DNA from: Bacteroidales bacterium
GTDB lineage: Bacteria > Bacteroidota > Bacteroidia > Bacteroidales > UBA932
NCBI GenBank assembly: GCA_017544265.1
Contig: JAFYEM010000030.1
Location: 1 to 64,000, forward strand
Length of the DNA: 64,000 bases
Direction: 5' to 3'
Numbering within the stretch: position 1 is the stretch's first letter; the number at the start of each line of letters is the position of its first letter. The position numbers and the translations under genes were made by a program. Positions 11,536 through 17,524 of the stretch are shown piece after piece. The notes beneath the pieces were generated by a model. The model did not search any database and was not told the origin of the DNA. It saw only the letters and a list, made by a program, of their open reading frames with translations.

Positions 11536-12251
11536 TATTTGATTATGGGGCCGCCCCAGGCATTGTGCTGACGGTTTTCCTCAATACGGCCTATGACCCC
11601 GTCACGGATGTGGATGATCTTGTCTGTTTCGTTCGCCACGCCGCTTTCGTGGGTGACCACTACAATAGTGATTCCCTCCTGCGCATTGAGTTCCTTGAGA
11701 AGGTGCATGACCTCGACGCTGGTCACTGAATCCAGCGCCCCGGTGGGCTCGTCCGCAAGAATAATCTGGGGCGAAGTTATCAGCGCCCTCGCGATGGCGA
11801 CCCTCTGCTTCTGCCCTCCGGACATCTCATTGGGGAAATGGGAGGCCCAGTCGGCGATTCCGAGTTTTTCCAGGAAAGCCATGGCCTTTTCGTGCCGCTC
11901 CCGGCGGCCTACGCCCTGATAATAAAGCGGAAGTTCCACATTCTCCACCGCATTCTTGTATCCAATCAGATTGAAACTCTGGAAAATGAAGCCAATCATG
12001 CGGTTGCGGTACGAGGCCGCCTGGACTTCGCTCAGGTTCTTGATCAGTTTGCCGTCAAGATGATATGTCCCGGTGTCGTAATTGTCGAGGATGCCGAGAA
12101 TGTTCAGGAGTGTTGATTTTCCCGAACCTGACGCGCCCATAATAGACACGAATTCTCCCCTCCCGATATCCAGGTCTATGCCCTTGAGAACATGCAGCGG
12201 CTGCCCGTTATCATAGGTTTTGTTTATGTCTCTGAGTTCAATCAGCGCCAT
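11535..12251 (-). CDS. ABC transporter ATP-binding protein, LolD/MacB type
   Basis: A 238-residue nucleotide-binding subunit that energises the two permeases downstream. Walker A is GASGSGKST, the Q-loop region is IFQSFNLI, the signature is MSGGQKQR, Walker B is IILADEPTGALD, and the H-loop is VVTHE. These are the sequence features of the LolD/MacB/FtsE subfamily. First gene of the five-gene export operon, with a -7 box 31 nt upstream of its ATG. The short C-terminal tail after the H-loop (about 40 residues) is normal for the family. Confidence 0.93.
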   Translation of the reverse strand: MALIELRDINKTYDNGQPLHVLKGIDLDIGRGEFVSIMGASGSGKSTLLNILGILDNYDTGTYHLDGKLIKNLSEVQAASYRNRMIGFIFQSFNLIGYKNAVENVELPLYYQGVGRRERHEKAMAFLEKLGIADWASHFPNEMSGGQKQRVAIARALITSPQIILADEPTGALDSVTSVEVMHLLKELNAQEGITIVVVTHESGVANETDKIIHIRDGVIGRIEENRQHNAWGGPIIK

Positions 12252-12282
12252 TGTGTCTGCTGTATTAGTATCCTATTACACT

Positions 12283-12291
12283 GCAAAGATA
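12283..12291 (-). promoter_or_regulatory. -7 box for the ABC export operon
   Basis: Minus strand reads TATCTTTGC (TAnnTTTG), 31 nt before the ATG of the ATPase gene. Confidence 0.65.
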
Positions 12292-12388
12292 GTACAGATT
12301 TTTTTAACTCCAAATTTTTTTTACAATTTTTATACCTTTTTTAAATTTTTTATAAACGGTAGCAGTTATTTTTTTCCTTATTATTGAT

Positions 12389-12397
12389 TATCTTTGC
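12389..12397 (+). promoter_or_regulatory. -7 box abutting the ftsE start (leaderless candidate)
   Basis: Reads TATCTTTGC and ends only 6 nt before the ATG at 12404. With transcription expected to start a few nt after TTTG, the mRNA would begin at or within a few bases of the start codon. Confidence 0.65.
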
Positions 12398-12403
12398 GAA
12401 GAT

Positions 12404-13096
12404 ATGGAAAATGCACTGATACATTTTGCCGGCGCCGACATAATCAACGGCGAAAGCATTGTGATTTACGGCCTTGACATGGACGTGCTCAAGGGAGACC
12501 TCGTCTATATCGTAGGCAAGGTCGGAACCGGAAAGACATCTCTGATAAGGACTATAACCGCCGAGAACAAACTCCGGAGCGGAGAAGGCTGCGTCTGCGG
12601 TTACGACCTGCGCAATCTGAGGAAAAGGGACATTCCCTTCCTGCGCCGCCGCCTCGGCGTGGTTTTCCAGGATTTCCAACTGCTGAACGACCGCAGCGTG
12701 GAGGACAACCTGTCCTTCGTGCTGAAAGCCACCGGCTGGAAAGACGCCCATAAAATAGACGAAAGAATCGCTGAGGTGCTGGACGCAGTTGGAATGTCTA
12801 CGAAGGCCCACAAGATGCCTCACCAGCTTTCCGGAGGCGAGCAGCAGAGAATCGCAATCGCCCGCGCCATACTGAACTCCCCCGAGGTCATTATTGCGGA
12901 CGAACCCACCGGGAACCTGGATAAAGAGACCGCAGAAGGCATACTGAAACTGCTGAGCCGCCTCAACTCCGAAGGCACGGCCATAGTCATGGTCACCCAC
13001 AACCTTTCTATAGTCGAGCGCTACCCCGGCCGCGTTTTCGTCTGCGCCGACGAGCGCTGCAAGGAAATCGACAATGACCCTAAAAGCAAGATATGA
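12404..13096 (+). CDS. ftsE: Cell-division ATP-binding protein FtsE
   Basis: A 230-residue ABC ATPase that with FtsX couples the divisome to peptidoglycan hydrolases. Walker A is GKVGTGKTS, the Q-loop is VFQDFQLL, the signature LSGGEQQRIAIARA and Walker B VIIADEPTGNLD; the FtsE-like VEDNLSFVLKATGW follows the Q-loop. No ftsX is adjacent here; the next gene is nth, whose ATG at 13074 lies inside the ftsE 3' end (23-nt overlap). The assignment to FtsE rather than another small ABC ATPase rests on overall resemblance and the single-gene context, so LolD-like function is a minor alternative. Confidence 0.82.
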   Translation: MENALIHFAGADIINGESIVIYGLDMDVLKGDLVYIVGKVGTGKTSLIRTITAENKLRSGEGCVCGYDLRNLRKRDIPFLRRRLGVVFQDFQLLNDRSVEDNLSFVLKATGWKDAHKIDERIAEVLDAVGMSTKAHKMPHQLSGGEQQRIAIARAILNSPEVIIADEPTGNLDKETAEGILKLLSRLNSEGTAIVMVTHNLSIVERYPGRVFVCADERCKEIDNDPKSKI

Positions 13097-13706
13097 GGCC
13101 ATCGTAGGGTGGTTCCTGGAGAACCGGCCCCATGTGCAGAGCGAACTGGACTTTGCGGACAGTTTCCAGCTGCTGGTCGCGGTGGTTCTTTCGGCCCAGT
13201 GCACTGACAAGCGCGTCAATATGGTAACCCCGGAGCTTTTCCGGCGCTTCCCATCCCCGGCACAGCTTGCCGCTGCGACTCCCGAAGAAGTATATACATA
13301 TATAAAGAGCGTTTCCTACCCGAACAGCAAGGCGGAGCATCTTGTTGGGCTTGCGAAAGGTCTTGTGGAACGCTTCGGCGGGGAGGTCCCTTCGGACATA
13401 GACTCTCTGATGTCCCTTCCGGGTGTCGGGCGGAAGACCGCCAATGTGGTCGCATCCATTGTCTATAACCAACCGGTCATCGCGGTGGACACGCATGTAT
13501 TCAGGGTCGCCCGCAGGCTGGGGCTTTCGAAAGGCAGGACTCCGGAGGCCGTGGAAAAAGATCTCGAAAGACACATTGCCGCGGAGCACCGCCCCACTGC
13601 CCATCACTGGCTGATTCTACACGGTCGTTACGTCTGCACGGCCCGCTCGCCCAAATGTGAAGAATGTCCGCTCCGCGAGTGGTGCAAAGACTCCCCTGAC
13701 AAATAA
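13074..13706 (+). CDS. nth: Endonuclease III (DNA glycosylase/AP lyase)
   Basis: A 210-residue base-excision repair enzyme that removes oxidised pyrimidines and cleaves the abasic site. The helix-hairpin-helix motif LPGVGRKTANVV contains the catalytic Lys, and AVDTHVFRVARRLG supplies the catalytic Asp. A C-x6-C-x2-C-x5-C cluster at the C-terminus (CTARSPKCEECPLREWC) binds the 4Fe-4S cluster. The start at 13074 gives the usual N-terminus (MTLKARYEAIVGWF) and overlaps ftsE by 23 nt in another frame, so expression is likely coupled to ftsE. Confidence 0.96.
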   Translation: MTLKARYEAIVGWFLENRPHVQSELDFADSFQLLVAVVLSAQCTDKRVNMVTPELFRRFPSPAQLAAATPEEVYTYIKSVSYPNSKAEHLVGLAKGLVERFGGEVPSDIDSLMSLPGVGRKTANVVASIVYNQPVIAVDTHVFRVARRLGLSKGRTPEAVEKDLERHIAAEHRPTAHHWLILHGRYVCTARSPKCEECPLREWCKDSPDK

Positions 13707-13732
13707 AAAAACCCGGCCCTGAAGGACCGGGG
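13704..13732 (-). terminator. Rho-independent terminator of the ptb/ackA operon
   Basis: Read on the minus strand: a GC-rich stem CCCCGGTCC/GGGCCGGG-type hairpin with small loop (plus 13712-13732), followed directly by a run of seven T. It sits just past the ptb stop codon at 13741. On the plus strand no T-run follows, so it is unlikely to be an efficient terminator for nth. Confidence 0.75.
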
Positions 13733-13740
13733 AACGTTCA

Positions 13741-14649
13741 TTATTTCACGAACATCACGGCTTCTGCGATGCTCAGCAGTTTGGTGTCCACCGTATCCGC
13801 ACGGGAAGCGAGCACGCAGGGGACCTTGGTCCCCACCAGCATTCCGGCCTGACGGACGCCCTTGGCAAGTTTGGAATTGGTCTTCCAGAAGACATTCGCA
13901 GACTCGATATTCGGGAACAGCAGGCAGTCCGCATCGCCGGCTACCGGGCTGACCAGCTTCTTGATTTCCACGGATTCCCTGTCTATAGCGACGTCCAGCG
14001 CGAGCGGGCCGTCACCGATGCAGCCCTTTATCTGGCCGCGGTCGCACATCTTGGCGAGCATGGCGCCCTCGATGCAGGCCGGCATGGAATCGAGCATCTG
14101 CTCGGAAGCGGCGACAAAGGCAATCTTGGGCTTGTCTATGCCGAAACTGCGGGCTACGCCCACCACAAAGCCGGCCATCTTCACCTTCTGGCGGAAGTCC
14201 GGAGCCGGAATCACGGCCATGTCACTCATGAATATGAGCTTGTGATAGCAGGGATTCTCGAGCACTGCAACGTGGCTCAGCAGGCCCTTGGGAGGGAGAA
14301 GTCCGGTTTCCTTGTTGAGGATGGCGCGGAGGAATTTGTCCGTGGAGCAGAGGCCCTTCATAAGCACGTCACCCTCGCCGTCATGGACCATACGGACGGC
14401 CTCGGCGACGGCCTTCATCTCGTCCTTGATGTCCACGATATCGAATCTGGACTTGTCCAGGCTGCAGTCAGAGCAGACTTTTGCAATCAGGTCGGAGTCG
14501 CCCACGAGGGTAACTTTCACGAATGCGAGTTCCACTGCCTTGTAGGCAGCTTCGATAGTGTGGGAATCCACGCCCCACGCGGCAATCATTCTCTTGCAGA
14601 TACCTTTAATCTTGAGCTCCGCAAGCAGTTCGTTGAAATTCTTTATCAT
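13741..14649 (-). CDS. ptb: Phosphate butyryltransferase-type phosphotransacylase
   Basis: A 302-residue member of the PTA/PTB family, which interconverts acyl-CoA and acyl phosphate. Length and sequence fit Ptb (about 300 aa) better than Pta (about 330 aa): it begins MIKNFNELL, and has GDVLMKGLCSTDKFLRAILN, LSHVAVLENP and the strongly conserved DRGQIKGCIGDGPLALDVA. Its partner, 4 nt upstream, is a clear acetate kinase rather than a butyrate kinase. Acyl preference (acetyl, butyryl, isobutyryl) cannot be determined from the sequence; with AckA the pair would make an acyl phosphate and then ATP by substrate-level phosphorylation. Confidence 0.88.
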   Translation of the reverse strand: MIKNFNELLAELKIKGICKRMIAAWGVDSHTIEAAYKAVELAFVKVTLVGDSDLIAKVCSDCSLDKSRFDIVDIKDEMKAVAEAVRMVHDGEGDVLMKGLCSTDKFLRAILNKETGLLPPKGLLSHVAVLENPCYHKLIFMSDMAVIPAPDFRQKVKMAGFVVGVARSFGIDKPKIAFVAASEQMLDSMPACIEGAMLAKMCDRGQIKGCIGDGPLALDVAIDRESVEIKKLVSPVAGDADCLLFPNIESANVFWKTNSKLAKGVRQAGMLVGTKVPCVLASRADTVDTKLLSIAEAVMFVK

Positions 14650-14653
14650 AGTA

Positions 14654-15862
14654 CTACAGTTTACTTACAATGTGCATGGTGTCGCGGGCTATCACGAGTT
14701 CCTCGTTGGTGCAGATGAGAGCGCCCTTGACTGTTGAATCCTCAGCTGTGATGATGGCATCCTCGCCGAACGCCTGGTTGGCGTCGTAATCCACCTTGAC
14801 GCCCATGAAGGCAAGGCTTTCCAGCACGCGGCGGCGCAGGCGGGAATTGTGCTCTCCGATGCCTCCGGTGAAAACAATCAAATCCACGCCGTTCATCACG
14901 GCGATATACGAGCCTATGTTCTTGATTATGTCGTAGGTGTATTTCTTGAGTGCGAGTTTCGCCTTGGGATCGCCTTCAGCTGCAAGGTCGTTGAGCTCGC
15001 GGGAATCCGAAGTGACTCCGGAAACGCCGAGAAAACCGCTCTTGCGGTTGAGGATATCCGACATTTCATCCGGCGTGGTGCCCAGTTTCTTCATAAGGAA
15101 CAGGACAGCATTCGCGTCTATGTTTCCGACCCGCGTGCCCATTATCATGCCTTCCAGCGGAGAGAAGCCCATGGATGTGTCCACGCACTTGCCGTCCCAT
15201 ATCGCGCAGATTGAACTGCCGGCACCCAGATGGCAGGTGATTATCTTGGAGTGGTTAATGTCCAGACCCGCGAGCTTGGCGCCGACCCCGGCGACAAACT
15301 GGTGGGAGGTACCGTGGGCGCCGTAACGGCGTACGCGGTAGCGGTCATAGAACTCGTATGGAAGGCCGTACATATAGGCCTGCGGAGGCATGGTCTGATG
15401 GAAGGCGGTGTCGAAGGTGACGACCTGGGGCACGTCGGGAAGGACTTCCTTCATGGCGGCAATACCAAGCAGGTGCGCAGGATTGTGCAGCGGGGCGAAA
15501 TCCGAGCAATAGTCGATCTTAGAAAGGACGTCGTCATCCACGAGGACGCTGCCGGAGAAGAAATCGCCGCCCTGGACAATCCGGTGGCCCACGGCGTCGA
15601 GTTCTTTGAGGGACTTCAGGACACCGGTCCCGGGGTCCGTAAGGGCCTTCAGGATGAGCTGCATTCCGACCTTGTGGTCAGGAATGAAAATTTCACTGAC
15701 TATCTTATCCCTTCCGGCGGGAGCATACTGGAGTATTCCGTGGGGAAGACCTATTTTTTCGGCTATACCTTTGGCGATTACTTCGAAATCGTCATCGGAC
15801 TGCATCTTGAGCAGCTGATACTTGATGGAAGAACTTCCACAGTTGATTACAAGAATTATCAT
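14654..15862 (-). CDS. ackA: Acetate kinase
   Basis: A 402-residue ASKHA-fold kinase that transfers phosphate between acetyl phosphate and ADP. Visible motifs are INCGSSSIKY at the N-terminus, GHRIVQGG, FAPLHNPAH, FDTAFHQTMP, RRYGAHGTSH, CHLGAGSSI, DTSMGFSPLEGMIMGTRVG and FTGGIGE. The full 400-residue length and these motifs match AckA and not the shorter butyrate kinase. First gene of a two-gene operon with ptb (4-nt gap). A -7 box (15887-15895) lies 24 nt upstream. Confidence 0.96.
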   Translation of the reverse strand: MIILVINCGSSSIKYQLLKMQSDDDFEVIAKGIAEKIGLPHGILQYAPAGRDKIVSEIFIPDHKVGMQLILKALTDPGTGVLKSLKELDAVGHRIVQGGDFFSGSVLVDDDVLSKIDYCSDFAPLHNPAHLLGIAAMKEVLPDVPQVVTFDTAFHQTMPPQAYMYGLPYEFYDRYRVRRYGAHGTSHQFVAGVGAKLAGLDINHSKIITCHLGAGSSICAIWDGKCVDTSMGFSPLEGMIMGTRVGNIDANAVLFLMKKLGTTPDEMSDILNRKSGFLGVSGVTSDSRELNDLAAEGDPKAKLALKKYTYDIIKNIGSYIAVMNGVDLIVFTGGIGEHNSRLRRRVLESLAFMGVKVDYDANQAFGEDAIITAEDSTVKGALICTNEELVIARDTMHIVSKL

Positions 15863-15886
15863 TGGTTAAAGTTTTACACAACGTCC

Positions 15887-15895
15887 ACAAAGATA
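15887..15895 (-). promoter_or_regulatory. -7 box for ackA-ptb
   Basis: Minus strand reads TATCTTTGT, 24 nt before the ackA ATG. It is back-to-back with the comEC-like promoter at 15908-15916 in a 59-bp divergent gap. Confidence 0.65.
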
Positions 15896-15907
15896 CTAAT
15901 TTTTTAC

Positions 15908-15916
15908 TAATTTTGC
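15908..15916 (+). promoter_or_regulatory. -7 box abutting the comEC-like start (leaderless candidate)
   Basis: Reads TAATTTTGC and ends 5 nt before the GTG at 15922. It also decides the start: upstream in-frame codons (from 15862) would lie before the promoter. Confidence 0.6.
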
Positions 15917-15921
15917 ACCTA

Positions 15922-16941
15922 GTGAGAAGGATTGAGGCGATTTCGGCTGCGACAACTTTCGGAGTGGCGCTGGGAGTACTTCCCTTCATGGCTCACCCTT
16001 TGGCTGCGGTGCTTGCGCCACTGCCTCTTGCACTGTGCTTCCTGCTGCTTATGAGGGGCCGGCGGGAAATGCTGCTGCCGACTCTTTTCTTCGCCGGTTT
16101 CTTCCTCGGGGCCGCCTCGTCCATGCTGCCGCCCACTCAGGCCGGGCCCCTGACCGCGCTCGGGGAGCGGCTGCGCGGCCGGATAGACACGATTCCCTTC
16201 CGCAGCAGCGGTACGGCGGCTCTTCTGAAAGCCTTTCTGAGCGGGTGGCGGGAGGATCTGTCGCCTGAGGTCAGGGCGGTTTTCCGCAGCAGCGGGGCAT
16301 CCCATCTGCTGGCGCTATCGGGGCTGCACATAGGCATACTCTACACTATCCTGTCTAAATTGGCGATTGTGACGGGAAACTCCCCTGCCGGACGGATAAT
16401 AAGAAGCGTGCTGATTGTGCTGGCGGCGCTGGTCTTCACCCTTATGACCGGAGCGTCGCCTTCGATAGTGAGAGCATTTCTGTTCATACTGGCAAGTGAA
16501 ACGGCGAAGATATGCCATCGGTGGAGAGACCCTATGAAGGTACTTTCCTTCGCGCTGATGACCCAGCTGGTGCTGTCTCCGAGGGTTATTCTCTCCGTCG
16601 GGTTCCAGCTGTCCTACCTCGCCATGTGCGGAATTTTCATACTGTTCCCCATAATGAAAGAGTGGTTTCCGGGAAAGGAGTGGAACCCGCTCAAAAAGCT
16701 CTGGGACGCCGCCGTGCTGAGTATTTCCTGCCAGCTGTTCACCGCCCCGCTTGTGTGGATACGCTTCCACAGTTTCCCCAGGCACTTCCTGATAACGAAC
16801 TTGCTCGCCATCCCGCTGACAACGCTCACCCTGTCGTTTGGAATTCTCGCTGTGATTTTTCCCTTCGGCTGGCCTCCCAAGGCGGCGGAATGGTGCGCAG
16901 ACCTGCTGCTGAAGTGCCTGGAGATTATTTCGACGATGTAG
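15922..16941 (+). CDS. Short ComEC/Rec2-type membrane protein (Competence domain only)
   Basis: A 339-residue polytopic membrane protein starting at GTG 15922. The Competence domain is recognised by SSGASHLLALSGLHIGILY (near residues 125-145), FTLMTGASPSIVRAFLF and SVGFQLSYLAMCGIF. Full-length Bacteroidota ComEC is roughly twice this size, with an N-terminal soluble domain and a C-terminal metallo-beta-lactamase domain; both are missing here. ComEC forms the inner-membrane DNA channel in transformation; whether this minimal form does so is unknown. The 3' end overlaps the convergent lytic transglycosylase gene by 17 nt. Confidence 0.82.
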   Translation: MRRIEAISAATTFGVALGVLPFMAHPLAAVLAPLPLALCFLLLMRGRREMLLPTLFFAGFFLGAASSMLPPTQAGPLTALGERLRGRIDTIPFRSSGTAALLKAFLSGWREDLSPEVRAVFRSSGASHLLALSGLHIGILYTILSKLAIVTGNSPAGRIIRSVLIVLAALVFTLMTGASPSIVRAFLFILASETAKICHRWRDPMKVLSFALMTQLVLSPRVILSVGFQLSYLAMCGIFILFPIMKEWFPGKEWNPLKKLWDAAVLSISCQLFTAPLVWIRFHSFPRHFLITNLLAIPLTTLTLSFGILAVIFPFGWPPKAAEWCADLLLKCLEIISTM

Positions 16942-17524
16942 AGGGAAACAGAAGGGCGTACTCGCGGTACTTGTCCAGAACGCCTTCCACATAGGCTTTG
17001 GTCGCGTTGGACGGTCCCCCGGGGGACAGTTTGATTATTTCATCCCATCGGCTGCCGTCAAGCCCCCGGGCTTCGGCATTCTCAATGTTCCGGAGCATCT
17101 TGCCCTCCCCGGCATTATAAGCGGCGAGAGCGAATTTCAGACATTCCAGAGTGTCCGCGGCCATCGGGGAAAACATCTTCTGCATACGTCTCAGGTAGCG
17201 GGTCCCCACCTGGAGATTAGTCGCGGGGTCCAGCAGGGAATCCGGTTCATAGCGGGCGGAGCGGACCTGCATAAGCCCGGTTGCGCCGCGGTCGGAAGAT
17301 GCGCTGATATGGAAACGGGACTCGTGGTAGATTATGGCCGCCACCAGCCTCCAGTCCACCCCCGCGGCATCGCTGGCGCTGCGGATCATTTCGTCATAGA
17401 CACTTATGGGGCCCGGCTCGATGAATTCTTCCACGGGCTGCTCGGACAAAGGCTCCCGGTTTGCCGTAAACGGGACTGTCATCAGGCCGAGCAGGACCAG
17501 TATTATGCGGAAGGCTGTTCTCAT
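16925..17524 (-). CDS. Lytic transglycosylase, Slt/MltE-like
   Basis: A 199-residue exported murein-cleaving enzyme. An N-terminal hydrophobic segment (FRIILVLLGLMTVPF) is followed by a goose-lysozyme-like domain with the catalytic Glu68 in IIYHESRF, then GATGLMQV (about 81-88) and AYNAG (about 131-135), the three hallmarks of family 1 transglycosylases. The C-terminus has ATKAYVEGVLDKYREY. Its start overlaps the stop of the upstream porin gene by 4 nt, so the two are coupled. Confidence 0.92.
   Translation of the reverse strand: MRTAFRIILVLLGLMTVPFTANREPLSEQPVEEFIEPGPISVYDEMIRSASDAAGVDWRLVAAIIYHESRFHISASSDRGATGLMQVRSARYEPDSLLDPATNLQVGTRYLRRMQKMFSPMAADTLECLKFALAAYNAGEGKMLRNIENAEARGLDGSRWDEIIKLSPGGPSNATKAYVEGVLDKYREYALLFPSTSSK

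Larger units (their letters stand above)
12252..12403. other. Divergent intergenic region between ABC operon and ftsE
   Basis: 152 bp, very AT-rich in the middle. It holds two promoter boxes facing away from each other (12283-12291 minus, 12389-12397 plus). No gene or stable long hairpin is visible. Confidence 0.7.

Noticed and set aside
12350-13219. Open frame of 289 codons on the minus strand
   Set aside because: Antisense to ftsE and the start of nth, both of which have clear motifs.
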